The notes under the pieces were generated by a model, which saw nothing but the letters and a program-made list of their open reading frames with translations, was not told the DNA's origin and did not search any database. The position numbers and the translations under genes are program-made. A DNA stretch of 64,000 nt from Benincasa hispida (Eukaryota; Streptophyta; Magnoliopsida; Cucurbitales; Cucurbitaceae): NCBI RefSeq assembly GCF_009727055.1, contig NC_052352.1, positions 28,555,283-28,619,282 on the forward strand, given 5' to 3'. Each line of letters opens with the position of its first letter. Position 1 is the stretch's first letter. This document shows, piece by piece, positions 32,615 to 45,621 of this stretch.

Positions 32615-34155
32615 TGTTCATTGCTATCGTGAGATGCTCTAAGAGTGTATTGTATAAAATAAATTGGAGAAATAAGTTCTAATTATAAGTGATGCGTTTA
32701 TGCTTTGAAGCGTTTAAGTAATTGTAACACATTGGGGCGTTAGTTATATGCACGGAATGCACACAACTCCTAATAATGACATTCAAGTTTTCCTAAACTA
32801 GACCCAAGTATAAATCTAATTTAGTTCTTGGTAAGTCCAAGGTCGATCTCAGGGATTTAGTTAACCAAATGCAGGCCTTGCGTTGTATCTATTGTAGGGG
32901 TTTTTCCTAAATGAATGTGAGAGATGTATTATTTACACTAACTTGTTGTGCCTGTGCAAGAGGATACAAAAGAGTTAAGTGGTGAATGATGGGTCATGAG
33001 AAAATGGAATTTGAGGTAGGAAGACGCGTCGATCTAAGATGAATGTACACAACTAAGATGTGATGTGGATGAGATGGGATGATTTGCTTATCTGTTTTTT
33101 TATGTGTTAGACCTTATTCAACACTTCTCAATGCGAATAACATATAAAGCCTATCTCTAGGATACATGCGTCTAACACAGAATGCAGGAAACACCAGTAA
33201 GTCTATCTCTAGCTGTACTAGGAATTCTACTTGATGCAGCTTAGTTATTCTTTCGAACAATCTAAGTTAAAGATGTTTTTACCAAGTTGTCAAGTTGGCT
33301 TGGGCTTTAGAATGAAGTTGTGCATAAAGTATTAATGCATTCAACATAAACAAGAGATAAACAATAGTAAGTATGATGGATCAAATATATGAATTTTATA
33401 AAGAAACAAGGAGTCTTTACAAAAACAATATTCAATCAAATGGAGTGAAAGCGATAAATAAGAAGGAAACTGAGTCAAGCCAAAGAATACAATATCTTGT
33501 AGTTCTTTGGCTCAATCTCGTTGTGTACAATAACTTGTATAGGCAGTGGACGGAGTATCTTTCTCAAGAGTGGTTTCCTCCGCTCCCCGACTGATGGTGG
33601 TAGTGGTTCTCAACCCTTTTAATCGTCTCAACACCACGACACAGCTTCTACAGAATTAAAACTATAACTACAATTTACAAAGAGTAAGGATCTTTTTATG
33701 ATTTTTCAAACTCTTAACTCTATAGGGACTTAGTGAATGGGTCGCATTAAAGTCCATGCCCTGGTCAGCATTAAAGTCATGCCCTGGTTGGCCGCTTGAC
33801 TCTTGGAAGCTTTTCAGATGCCGCCTGCTGCAGGTGCCCATACTTGCAAGTGGTGATGTGACACAATCAACCGGAAACAATGAATCTTCTCTGCCTTGAA
33901 CTCTCTCTGCATGGCCCATGCATTAGAGCTTTTCTTGCGGCCCTTGTCTAAAGCGTTAATGTTAATTCTTGCATTGAAATCCTACAATACAGTGCATTAA
34001 TGTCGCGATATTCACTAATAAAACTTCTTTTGCATGAATTTGCTGATGTTTGAATAAACCATGCGTTTCTACTAAAAATGAGGAGAGTTTATCATTAAAA
34101 TCCTTAGTTGTTCTAACTTAAAAGCAAAAATAACATGTATTTCTACAAGTTATCA
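32615..34155 (-). repeat. 5' LTR of the - strand Gypsy
   Basis: On the - strand it starts TGATAACTTGTAGAAATACA and ends GCAATGAACA. It holds an imperfect tandem repeat of about 24 bp (GCATTAAAGTC..ATGCCCTGGT twice) at about 33745-33791. No second LTR is in the window. Confidence 0.75.
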
Positions 34156-34189
34156 ATAGATACCAGTAAAACATCTCCCACTTGCCTTA

Positions 34190-35735
34190 GTCCAGCCGCA
34201 GTCGGTTTCGTAGACCCGTACTCTGCAAGTGACCCTCAAACACTGTAGCCGTGAGAGCCTTCATAAACGAATCAACACATACTCGACCTACATAGTGAAG
34301 TCAGCGATGCATCCCTGTTTGGTGCTTCACCATATTACATCTCCTCCATTAAGAGTGAACACTAATCCTGAGGTGGATTTCCAAGAATCCTTATCAGTCT
34401 GAAAATTAGAGCCCGTGTATACTTTAAGGATCAAGTCCTTAGACCCATACACAAGCATGTAGTCCCTCGTTCTCCGAAGATACTTGAGGATGTTCTTGAC
34501 GCTTATTCAGTGACCCAATCCTAGATTAGACGGATACCTACTGACTATCCCTACTGCGTAGCATATGTCAGGTCTAGTACATAACATCGCATACATCAAA
34601 CTTCCCAAACCAGATGCATAGGAGACCCGTCTCATTTCCTCAACCTCTTGAGTTGCCTTAGGACACTACTCCTTAGACAATGAAACTTCTTGCCAAAAAG
34701 GCAAAAGGCCCCTTTTCGAGTTCTGCATCAAGTACTTGCTCAACATCTTTTCAATGTACGATGCCTGAGACAGTGCTAGCACTTTGTTTTTTCGATCCCG
34801 AAAGATCTTAATCCCAAGAACAAACTGAGCCTCTCCCAAATCTTTCATTTGAAATTGGGTCGCTAACCAGTTCTTAATTGAAGTCAGTAAACCTACATCA
34901 TTCCCAATGAGTAGGATATCGCCTATATATAACACCAAGAAAACTTTTGAACTGTTGATGATTTTCTTGTAGACACAAGGTTCATCAACGTTTTGGTCAA
35001 AGCCATATGATTTAATCGCAGTATCAAACCTTATGTTCCAAAATCAAGATGCCTATTTCAGTCCATAAATGGACCGATTCAGCTTGCAAACCTTTTTCTC
35101 TTGACTTTGGGCTATGAATCCCTCGGGCTGCACCATGTAAATGGTCTCCTCAAGATTGCCATTCAGAAAAGCAGTCTTGACATCCATTTGCCATATCTCA
35201 TAATCATAATATGAGGCAATAGATAGGAGGAAGTGTATAGACTTTAGCATGACAACAAGCAAGAAAGTCTCTTCAAGTCAACTCCCTCTACCTGGGTATA
35301 ACCTTTTGCCACAAGTCTAGCCTTGAAGGTTTGTACCTTCCCATCAGCACCCTGTTTCCTCTTGTAGATCCATTTACAACCTATAGGTTTAACCCCACCA
35401 GGTTTATCTACAATATCCCAAACTGAGTTGAAGTACATAGACTCCATCTCAAGATCCATGGCTTTGACCCATTTATCTCTGTCGACATCCTCCATTGCCT
35501 TCTTGTAAGACAACGGATCCTCAACCTCACCATCGGCTACTATAGTCAGGATTTTAGTTAAACCCATATAGCGAATAAGTGGGTTCACAACCCTCCCACT
35601 ATGTCGAGCTTCCCTCAACTGTTGAGGTGGATTTGACCTACTAGATGAACTTCCATCAATAACTCTTGTTGATGTAGCAAGCTCTTCAACAACTCTTGTT
35701 GAAGTTTCAGTAGTTTCTTTGAAAAGTTCACTCAA
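34190..35735 (-). pseudogene. Copia reverse transcriptase and RNase H (- strand)
   Basis: The front reads GRVVNPLIRYMGL and VKPIGCKWIYKRKQGADGKV, then [20 protein letters not shown]. The catalytic motif is LYIGDILLIGND: the usual YVDD is YIGD, so one catalytic Asp is Gly. The RNase H C-terminus (FMKALTATVFEGHLQS) lies at about 34275-34190. The part between 34666 and 34275 is full of stops and most of RNase H appears missing. Confidence 0.75.
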
Positions 35736-35754
35736 TACGATTTTACTTCTTGGA

Positions 35755-36569
35755 CTATGCTCCCTTTATATGATCCTCCTCAAGGAATGTAGCATTTTTC
35801 GACACAAACACCTTCTTTTCCTTAGGATTATAAAAGTAAATCCCTTGTGTCCCTTTGGGGTAGCCTACAAATAGGCACAGCTTCAAACGTGGTTCCAGTT
35901 TCTTAGGATTAGCCTCAAGCACATGTGCTGGGAAAACCCAGATGCGGAAGTGACGTAAACTAGCTTTACACCAGTTCCACAACTCCAAAGGTGTTCTGGC
36001 AACACTCTTGGAGGGAACACAGTTGAGGATATAAGCTGCAGTCTCTACTACAAAACCCCAAAACGAGTTCGGTAAGGAAGCGTAACTCATCATCGACTGA
36101 ACAATGTCCAACAGGGTTCTGTTTCTCCTCTCTGATACACCATTCTGCTGAGGTTTACCAGGTGCTAAGAGTTGAGAAACGATTCCATGTTCTATCAAAT
36201 AGTTTTGGAACTCATAATCCAAAAACTCTCCACCCCTATCAGAACGAAGTGTTTTAATCTGTTTATCTAATGCGTTTTCACCTCAGCCTTGAACTCTTTA
36301 AACTTTTCAATGGATTCTGACTTATGTTGCATTAAATAAACATACTCATACCTTGAATAATCATCAGTAAAAGTGATGAAATATTTGTAGCCTCCCCTGG
36401 CTCGCATATTCATCAGACTACAAAGGTGTGAATGCACTAACTTTAGAAGCTCTTTGGCTCTATAACCTTTTCCAGTAAAAGTTCTTTTAGTCATCTTGCC
36501 TTCAAGGCATAACTCGCACACAGGTAAAGAATTTTCCTTTAACTCGTCTAGAAGTTCATTATTCACCAA
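35755..36569 (-). pseudogene. Copia integrase (- strand)
   Basis: Two frames. CELCLEGKMTKRTFTGKGYR leads into LVHSHLCSLMNMRARGGYKY, where related copies have LVHSDLYGP: the first catalytic Asp is His. KPQQNGVSERRNRTLLD carries the catalytic Glu. The middle Asp segment falls at a frameshift near 36240. The copy is inactive. Confidence 0.75.
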
Positions 36570-36659
36570 CCTCTCAATCCTATTGAGATTGATGTGCCCT
36601 AAACGAAGGTGCCAAAGTTGGGCATTTTCTTTAGGAGAAACTTTAAGTCATTTTTTTTA

Positions 36660-37060
36660 GTTACGACAATTTTAAACATCTCTATGTTATGGAGGAATTT
36701 GTTGCTAACGACCTTAGCACATACAAATTATTTTCCAGTTTAGCTGAACATATCTCAACATCATATTTCAGAATAAACACTTTATTAACTAAAAAGTTTA
36801 CAGTGTATTTACATTCAATCAACGACTTTACAAGAACCAAGTTCCTCTTTAAATAGGGAACAACATACACAAAATTCAAAATGATAAACCTATTTTGTAA
36901 AGTCAACCGAAGGCCTCCCACTGCCACAGCTGAGACGACGTACCCGATGCCAATTCGCATCGTCATCTCACCAGCCTCAAGTTGCCGCCAGGATCTAATT
37001 CCCTAAAAAGAAGAACAAACATGGTTAGTGGCCCTAGAGTCTATAATCTAGGCAGAATCA
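36660..37060 (-). pseudogene. Copia protease end and gag-pre-integrase (- strand)
   Basis: MTMRIGIGYVVSAVAVGGLR and NRFIILNFVYVVPYLKRNLV are the segments after the protease active site. The active site itself (about 37040) reads IIDSR with a preceding stop instead of ILDSG. LRLGHINLNRIERLV lies just downstream near 36570-36620. Confidence 0.65.
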
Positions 37061-37139
37061 TCATTCTCCACTAAACAAGTCTCCAAAACCAGTCAATCAC
37101 ATTTACCTTGTTTGGCTTTATTTTTCTCCTTTAAAAATC

Positions 37140-37987
37140 ATGCGCAGTTCTGCTTGCAGTGCCCATCCTAATTGCACTGGAAACATTTTCCCTTTTAAAC
37201 TATCACTGGTCGCCTGCCCTATGAAGTGACAAGTTATGGGTTAGCCGGTGCCTTTCCCTTCCCTTTACTACCCTTCTTCTTCTTCCACTTGCTAGTGTCG
37301 GAAGAAGAAGGTGCAGACTTAGTTTCTGAGGTCAAACCTCGGAGGAACTTTTTAGGTGATGAAGTAACATTTGCATCACCAACCTTCTTCTCCTTGCTTT
37401 TCAGCAAGGATTGGAATGTCTGCAACTCGTTAAGGAGAGTTATAAGGGTGTAATCAACTCTGTTCAAAATAGAGTTTCTTACGAAGTGTAGGAAGCTTTC
37501 TGGAAACATCTTCAGAATAATGCTAACCTGGCTGCCCTCATCGATGCGAAACCCATTCATTTCTGCCACATTAAAGTGGACCATCATGTTCAGAACATAT
37601 TCTCGAACAGATGTACCCTCCTTCATTTTGGAGTTGAATATAAACTTTAGAACTTCATGCTTCAGCTATGCGAACGGTTATCCAAACATTCCCTTTAGAG
37701 ACTCCATGATCTCACGTGCAGTGACCATGGGCTCATGCTTCTTGGCCAAGACGTCGTTAAGACTGGCCAAGATGTAAGCTCGAGCCTTCTCGTTTGCCCG
37801 TTCCATTTTTCATAGGCCTCTTGAACATTTCGAACGGCATTCTGATTTGGAATGGGAGGACACTTCTTCATAAGGACGAACCGGATGTCATCGATGATCA
37901 GTATTGTGTTTATCATGTTCTTCCAACAGCGTAGTTTTCGCCAGTCAGTTTGTCGGTGGCCAAAAGAGCTAAAGTAGCGGTTTCCAT
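37140..37987 (-). pseudogene. Copia gag (- strand)
   Basis: The start METATLALLATDKLTGENY at 37987 matches the + strand copy at 54849. MKEGTSVREYVLNMMVHFNV is the central block. The zinc knuckle at 37144-37185 keeps all ligands but has a stop after C-F-Q-C-N. Several frameshifts divide it. Confidence 0.75.
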
Positions 37988-37989
37988 TA

Positions 37990-40528
37990 ATTAAAAGTTG
38001 TTGAAAACAAGAATAAACTTAATAAGTCTACTTGTATTACCACTTTTAAGACCAATTTTAGGTTTTAGCAAAATAGTTCTATTGTACCTTAAGTGACATT
38101 TATTTTGCAATGATGCCCCATCGAGGCAGGACAAAAGTCACCATTGGGGTGATCAAGTGCACCTTCACTGGGTTGAGACATTCTCAACCATTAGATAGAA
38201 ACAACTCTTGTAATTGACTCTAACAGTCACCATTGTTCGATCCAGAATGTGTCAACAACCTTAACAATTCTGCATAAGTGTAACCCCTCATTTTAGGCCC
38301 TAGAGTCCAGCCTTAATGCACCCACCGTAGGGAAAAAGTAGATTAGGACAAGAGACTAAAGAAACCTTATCCTTTACAGGAGATCAGATAAAAAGTTGTG
38401 CAAATACAACCATCCTTTAGGGGGACACTCCCAGGGTGCCTCGAGGCTATGCACTAAAACGTTATCCAACTTAATGATAGAAACCGTGGGATATGTTGTC
38501 ACATGTCCCGCTCCCACTTACTATGAATATTCTTTCCATTCACCTTGGTATTGACCTACCCAAACACCATCTTTTAGGGGGACACTCCCAAGGTGCCATG
38601 AGGCTGAGGATAGGTCTAACGGTATGAACTTTTAGGGAGAAACGTGTAGAGGTTTAAGTGAAGTATCATATACCCCAAGTACCTCCCACTGAATGTTCTA
38701 CCTAGGGATTCATTAAATCCGACTACTGATTTTAACTAAGTATGTGTTTAATTTGCTCAAAAACAACTTTTGCTTTTGATAATTAAACAAGTTTGATTCA
38801 AGTCTTATTAAACACTTTAACATACTATCATCAAATTTGCATGAATGCAGCAAATCTATCTAATTCACCTTTCCAGGTAGGTTCCCAAGTAAGGGTGTAC
38901 CGTTTCCATCAGCTTAAATACCCCAGCGTAGCCAGAACCCGCCTTAGATAAAAGGTCCCTTATAAATAGATTTGTTACATATTTAATCTTTTATTAGTCA
39001 ATTTAATCATATTAAACCGAATTAAAATATTAAACTTAGGTTTCTAATCTCATTAGAACCGTGATCTTAGGTCTATCTCAATCAAATTGTAAAACTCTTT
39101 TAAAACATGATTAAAGTCTAGTTTGCATGCATGTCTTTCTTATTGATTTTAGTTCTAATTTCGTTAATTATAACTCTTATAAAAAAAACAACTAAAACCA
39201 ACCACATTGCTAAGCTACACTAGGTATTTATAACTTTTATAAATTAACCTAAGTGCCATGCTTCATGCAATGTTCATTCATTGCTATATATAACTCTTAT
39301 ATAACTTGTAATGAAATAAGCATACATGCTTTCATACACTTTTATACTATAACACATATAATATAAAGATGACACATGAATATGCTTAAGTGCATGCATA
39401 TATTATAACATTTATATTATATGATGCATGAGCATGCTTTAATGTAATTTAATCATGCAAGCTACTATATTATAACTCTTATACATAAAGATGATGCATG
39501 AATAAATGCATAACCTATAGTGGGTTTTAAAACTATATGGCATACTTTATGGCATATAATTAAACATACATCACATGTACATTCATTAAAAATTGATGGA
39601 CTGGGATGATTAGCCTCAAAAACCAGAAATAAAACTATCTATTACATAAGCCACCAAGTCAACCGGTTCAAACAGGTGAACACGGGTCTTGAACCCTCGA
39701 GCGAAGCCTCGTTCCTTGATCGTATAACAGCTCTTTGTGATCGTCGAGCAACGTTGAACGAGTATAAACGATCGTGTAGCATGGATCGAGTGCCTTTAAC
39801 TATGCGATGAAGCATGAAGGCCACGCGATCATGCAGCACACATCGTGTAACGCATGCCTAAACGATCAAGTAGACGACAACTATGCAATGAAACATGATC
39901 ATCTAAATGATCGAGGAGCAAGCGTCGAATATCTTATACTGAGTGGTCGAGTAGCCAGTGACTATGCAATAAGCATGGTGGCCTACTTAATCGTTTAGTG
40001 CGCGCGCCTACCATGCGTCGAGTATCATATACTCAACGATCTTTTACCTCATCGTCTACGCGATTGAGTAGCAAACGCAACACGATCGAGTAAACTCTTT
40101 ACTCGATCGCATAGTATCAGCCATGCGATCATTTAGTAAATACTACACGATCAAGTAGAACTTTTCTACACAATCGTGTAGCCAAATCTAAACGATCGTT
40201 TAGCCTGGGCTGCACGATGCAACCAACCCTTGTTCTTCTTCCTCGAAGTGAATAGCATCTCCATGCGTCTTTGAAGCCTCATCACGAACGACTCAAACAA
40301 AACAAACACTTTCAATACATACTCGATAACAAGTTAATTATGCCTAAAAACGTAGGGGCCCTTATAAATTAACTTTGAAATGAATAGAAAGCTTTAAAAC
40401 AGATGCAATCATCCCAAAACATCCATCAAAACTACATCTAACACTTAAACGCATTGCAGACATAAAACCCACCAAGACTGCAAATGTAATTCAATACATC
40501 AATGGAATTTGGAATATCAGAACAACCT
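37990..40528 (-). other. untranslated leader of the - strand Copia
   Basis: About 2.5 kb without coding potential. Segments such as GGTGCCTCGAGG, GGGGACACTCCCAGGG and TACCTCCCACTGAATG recur in the + strand leader at 54148-54848. At 39690-40230 there is a dense array of GATCGTTTAG/GATCGAGTAG words. Confidence 0.6.
39690..40230. repeat. array of degenerate CGATCGTTTAG-type motifs
   Basis: Many copies of ACGATCGTGTAGC, ACGATCGTTTAG, GATCGAGTAG and similar words occur at irregular spacing. Matching arrays lie at 45190-45480, 51430-52030 and 58500-58800. Confidence 0.75.
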
Positions 40529-40529
40529 G

Positions 40530-40541
40530 GCTCTTATACCA
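40530..40541 (-). other. primer-binding site of the - strand Copia
   Basis: On the - strand TGGTATAAGAGC, one change from TGGTATCAGAGC, two bases from the LTR end at 40544. Confidence 0.75.
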
Positions 40542-40543
40542 AT

Positions 40544-41988
40544 TGAAGGAACTCTAAATATAGAGAACCAATGAGCGGAAGCAGATCGTTCCAAATCTCA
40601 TTGTGAAAGAACATGAACATTTACAATCTAAAAACATATATATGCATAACAAGTAAACAACAACATGTTACAAAGGTAGAAACAAAGGGATCAAGTAAAT
40701 ATACCCTTGACGAACCTTTTCTTCTAGTATTTCTTCGATTCAACTCAACAACGTGTCCCACAGCACGAACGCAACACGCCTCTGGAAAATCCACAAATAG
40801 CAACGAGTGAAACTTGATCCTCGACCCTCGAACAGAAACTTGACACTACCACGAGGCTACCTTGGTATTCTCGGTGTGAGAATCCAAGAGGTGTGGGCTC
40901 TGTATGGATTTGGAAAAGGGAAGGAGGAACTGGATGATCAGGTAGACGATCAAGTAAGTGGGAGAAGGAAGAAGTCTATCATATAGACTTGTGTACTTGA
41001 TCGTTTAGCAAGTGAGTCACTATCATATAGTATCCTCGATTGATCATTTACTCTCTCAAAGTTATCGTATAGCTTTTTTCTATTTGTGTGTGGATTTTTA
41101 AAATGAAAACCATTTTCACTTTTATCCATCCGGTTGCCATAAGCTTACTAAAACCACTCACTAAGGTGGTTATTAGAGAAAACCAAAATCAATTATCTCA
41201 TAATTAATTTATTATAAATAAATATATAACTAATTTATCATATTATATTTATAACCTAGAGTTTTAATATCACATCATATGCAATATATAAACTATAGTT
41301 CTTTTTCTCCTTTTTATGGCATTTAATATAAATCATATTTATATTAATTCCTCCAATCAAACAATGTATCAAATACATTATATCAATTATATCACATATA
41401 ATTGAATTAATTTAATTATATCATATATAATCAAATTCCCTCTTGTTAATTTGAACACTTCAAATTAACTCAAAAACTAATTCTCAACATGAATCCATTG
41501 AGCTACCAAGGGCAACTTATGGACCTATAGCTTGAAGCTCCAACAGTACGTGAATAACTGACTAAACTCTTTAATCCAGCCACTCCACTAAAGACCGACA
41601 GTTGCACTCTTCGCACTACAGATATATTCATGTATCCATCAAATATAATCAATCAAAAGTACGATGACTCTTCACAAATTTCTCGTAAGTACAGCTAGGC
41701 CAATTTACCATTTTAGCCTTATAGTTACATCTAACTTCTTAAGTATCACTAATTCCTCTAATAAACAATACATCATAGTCCTACCATGAGTAAGAAGGTG
41801 TGGCATCACATTGTTCAAGCCCTAGAATCAGCCCTTAAAGGAGCAATTTATCTACTTACCCCTGCTTCGGGGAAGGAGTGAATTTCGTCTTGTGTAGCTG
41901 AGTTCCCAGCTCGCCAATTAGACGAATCCTCAAAGTGGTAGGTTTGAGTCGGCGATCTGGTCACTCGCACCCATGCAAATCAAAGGAT
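40544..41988 (-). repeat. LTR A of the - strand Copia (5' LTR), truncated
   Basis: Begins (plus sense) TGAAGGAACTCTAAATATAG like the copy at 24241. It stops at CAAATCAAAGGAT, where LTR B starts. The matching continuation in the other copy runs another 400 bases or so. Confidence 0.8.
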
Positions 41989-43816
41989 TGTTGGGTTTTA
42001 TGTCCTAAAAACTCGCAGTTTGTAAAATAATAAACATTTTCTATTATCAAATACTTGTTATTGATCTCATAAATTGTATGAAAGTCTAAATCAAATAAAC
42101 TAAGACCCATGACTACTGTATGAGTACTTGAACTTTATGTGGAGACATAAGAGTGGATCAAATTCGAGTAAATAGTCAAAATGATCTATGGTACATGAAT
42201 GAGGTTGGGTACCTTATTCTGGTAACACCATTGGATGCGGCCTACTCTGTAGTTGTTACAAAGAGTTGTAAAGTGCTACATACGATGTGATCCTAATTCA
42301 TACATGTTATGACATGAGGAGTGGGGGCGTCCTATCCAATGAGTTTGCATAAGATCAAGACTAAGAAATAAGTCACGCTTACTTTACAACGTTGTTTACT
42401 ATTTAAGAATGGCTATTTCACCTAGATGACCTAGGTAACTCGATCTTAATCCTGAGCCAACTATGAACTCCTGTTTATTCAGGATTGCCCTTAGATTTTC
42501 ATAGTTGAGGGTTGGCTCAACAACGTCGGCTCAATAAGACTCCCATTTTTGGGGTAAGACCGGATAGATAGCTGGGGACATAGGGTGCAAGACGGAGTTC
42601 ACGCCTACCCGATTTAGGGATAGGAGAAAGGTTGTTCTCTCAAGTACTGAATCAAGGTCTTGAACAAGGGGCCCCACCCTCTCACTAGGCTGAGAGAGTT
42701 TGGTTTAGTGATTGGATCACAAACCAGTTGTTCATTAGAGGATCAGTAGGGACTTGAGGAATAAGACGTAATCTCGGGGGTAAAACAGATATTTGACTTG
42801 GTCGTTATTACAAACAACCTGTGAAGGGTCAACTTGTTGATTATGGTTAAATCATGTGAACATAATATATCTACAATGAGGGGAGTGCAACTATGAGCTT
42901 TAGTGGAGTGACCCATTAGTTAACGAATGAAGATTAATTTGGTCTAATGAGTTTAGCCAATTAATCTCGGATCATTGGAGCCCACGATCTGTAGGTCCGC
43001 GAGGTCCCCTACTAGCTCGTAACAGACTAGCTCTAGAATAGCGTGATAAGTTAATTTAAATCGTTCAAATTAGAATTAAGGGAATTAGTAATTATATGAG
43101 ATATAACCATATGTTTAATTTTAGAATTAAACGGAAAAGGAGAACTTATATATTCAAATATGATTTTAATATATAAAGATGGATATGTATTAAAAGCAAT
43201 TTAATATTTGATATTAAATTAATTAAGTTTTATTTAATAATTAATTTATAAAATTAATAAAATTTTTCATTTTTAAAATCAAAATAGATTTAATAAAATC
43301 AAATTTTTATTTTTTGAGATAAAATTGGAAAAGGAAAACAAAACAAAACACTAAATGAAAAAAAGAGTTTTTCCATTATCCATCTGTGTAGTTGCTCACA
43401 CATGAAGCATTTGCTTTGGCTCTGGCTTCTCCAAGCATGAGCTGCAACTCATGCAACTTTTTTCTTTGCATGTTGATCTGCAATATAATGAAAATATTGG
43501 AGTTAAAATCGGGCATGATTCTAAAGAGAATTTTAGAGAAAATTCGGTTTGAAGAAAGGTTCTTCAACAAGGTTGCTATAGTGAGCTTTTCTCTTTCATC
43601 CCTTGATTCAAGCTTGTTTTGAGTCCAATAACTCAATCTAGAGCACCAAGAGAATAGTGGGAAAGATCTTGAGGTGGTTTGCAACAGGATTTGGAGAAGA
43701 TAGCAGCTGGAGAAAGAGCTTTGAAGAAGTTCTACAAGAGGTATGTCTTGAAACTTACTTGTTTACAAAAAGAGCATGCTTTATATTTTGCCAAAATTAG
43801 TGAATTTGAATGCTTA
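41989..43816 (+). repeat. LTR B, + orientation, 3' end missing
   Basis: Starts TGTTGGGTTTTATGTCCTAA, as does the solo LTR at 59478, and follows it closely to GAATGCTTA, about 60 bases before the expected end. It then passes directly into LTR A sequence in + orientation. Confidence 0.75.
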
Positions 43817-45621
43817 GATGCCCTAAAGTCTCGTGTCCTGTAGTTTGTAAACAGTTTTACTAATGCTGTGATGTATAATATATGATATTTTACTTCACTT
43901 CTTGATTTTGCATAGTTGTTTTGTTTTATTTGCTTTACCACAAACCAATAAACCTAAAATCCCTAGTTATCTGTATGTAACTTAAGTATGTATGTGGTGA
44001 CCTACAAGTGGATCATGTTCTAAGTTATAACCAAAATGGTCTGTAGTATATGGATTATAGGAGGGAAACCTTATCTTGGTAATGCTATGGTGCGACCGCT
44101 TTTGTGGAATGGTCACAAGTGTTGTGACTGTCATAGATGGTTTGATCCTGATAATCGTGTGGGGACATGCGAGCGGGGGCATCCTATACAAAGAGTTTGT
44201 ATAAGACCCGATCACAAAGTGTTAACGTCTCGTTATATAACATCGTTCATGACAGAGACTTCACTTCACTAGGATGACCATAGGTAACTTGACCTCAAAC
44301 CTAAGTGAGTTGGGAATTCCTGCCATTAGGGCAATCCTTTGATTAGTATGGGTGCGAGTGGCCAGGTCGCCGACTCAAACTTCCCCAAAGCAGGGCACGT
44401 AGAAAGATAGCTCCCTAAGGTTGATTCAAGGGCTTGAACGATGTGGCGCCACACACCTTCTCTTGGCCCGAGAGGTGTTCACACATAGTTGGACTATGTT
44501 GTATTGTTCATTAGAGGAATCAGGGGTACTTAAAAAGTGAGATGTAACTATAGGGGAAAAAGGTAAATTGGCCCAGCTGTACTTACGAGCATCTATGAAG
44601 GGTCATCGTACTCATGATTGGTTATATCCGATGGACACAGAAATATGTCTGCATTAAGAAGAGTTCAATTGTTGGTCTTTAGTGGAATGCCTAGCAGTTA
44701 ACGAATGGTGGATCTCATGGCCAAAGAGTTTAGTCATCTATTCACATACGGTTGGAGCTTCGAGCCACAAGTTCAGAAGGTCCCTTTGGTAGCTTGGATA
44801 AAGTCGAGAATTAGTTTTTGGGTCAGTTTGAATTGTTCAAATTGACAAGAGGGAGTTCAATTATATATGACATAATTGAACTAGTTAATTATATGTGATA
44901 TAATTGAATTAATGTTTGAGATACATTATTTTGGAGGAAATTAGATATAAATATGATTTATATCCAGTAGAGGAGAAATTACTATAGTAGATATATGATA
45001 TCAAACTATAGGTTAAGAATATAATATGATTATATTCATTTATTAATTAATTAGTCAGTTATGTGATAATTGACTGGAAATTTCTCCTGAATTGTGCAAT
45101 AGTGGGAAGATCAATTTCGGTTATTGTAACTGAAGAATAAAATGAAAATTGGTTTCATTTTGCAAAGAGTTCGAAAAAATCGCTCACGGTGTGGAAACTT
45201 CACGATCGCTTAGTTGAAAGCCTATACGATAATGCTCATCGCCTAGACATTCGCACATCCGCGCACTAAACGATCGCATGCGTTCTCTAAACGATCGCTC
45301 ACCTTCTCTAAACAATCGCTTAGTGTTTCGAATTTTCCTAAACGATCGCTTAATATCTATTAGACGAACACTTAGTAAAACCTACACGATCGTGTACCTT
45401 TCTCTAAGCGACAAGCACCCGACTATACGATAGTCACCTACTATCTCCCACTTGCTTGTTCGTTCTAAACGATCGTCCTCTCCTCCTCCCTCTACCAATT
45501 CCATCAAAGTCCACTCTTTGGATTCTCACCCCGAGAATATCAAGGGCTTCAAGTGTTGGTGTTGTCCCCGGTTACTACTTGTTCGTGCATTGTCGTTCTT
45601 GTAGACGATCGTGGTGCTGCT
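43817..45621 (+). repeat. LTR A, + orientation, both ends missing
   Basis: It begins at GATGCCCTAAAG (about 11 bases inside LTR A) and continues through the shared GGTGCGAGTGGCC, GTTGGAGCTTCGAGCC and the CGATCG array. It is cut at GTGGTGCTGCT by a Gypsy LTR starting TGATAAC at 45622. The copy at 57685-59176 shows the missing end. Confidence 0.75.

Larger units (their letters stand above)
26149..34155 (-). mobile_element. nearly complete - strand Gypsy (Athila-like)
   Basis: On the - strand: 5' LTR (34155-32615), TGGCGCC primer site, gag (32215-31300), protease (30856-30014), reverse transcriptase (29834-28860), RNase H (28838-28245), integrase (28200-27146) and an env-like ORF (26619 on). 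The element ends abruptly at 26149 without its 3' LTR. Only a few stops interrupt the coding regions. It probably inserted at the 3' end of the surrounding Copia, then lost its 3' LTR with part of the Copia LTR. Confidence 0.85.
34156..40543 (-). mobile_element. - strand Copia body (family A)
   Basis: On the - strand: LTR A (from 40544 up), primer site, long leader (40529-37990), gag, protease, integrase, reverse transcriptase, RNase H tail and purine tract (34186-34172). Gypsy LTR sequence begins 16 bases beyond the purine tract. With LTR A at 24241-26148 and 40544-41988 this forms a Copia split by later insertions. Confidence 0.8.
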
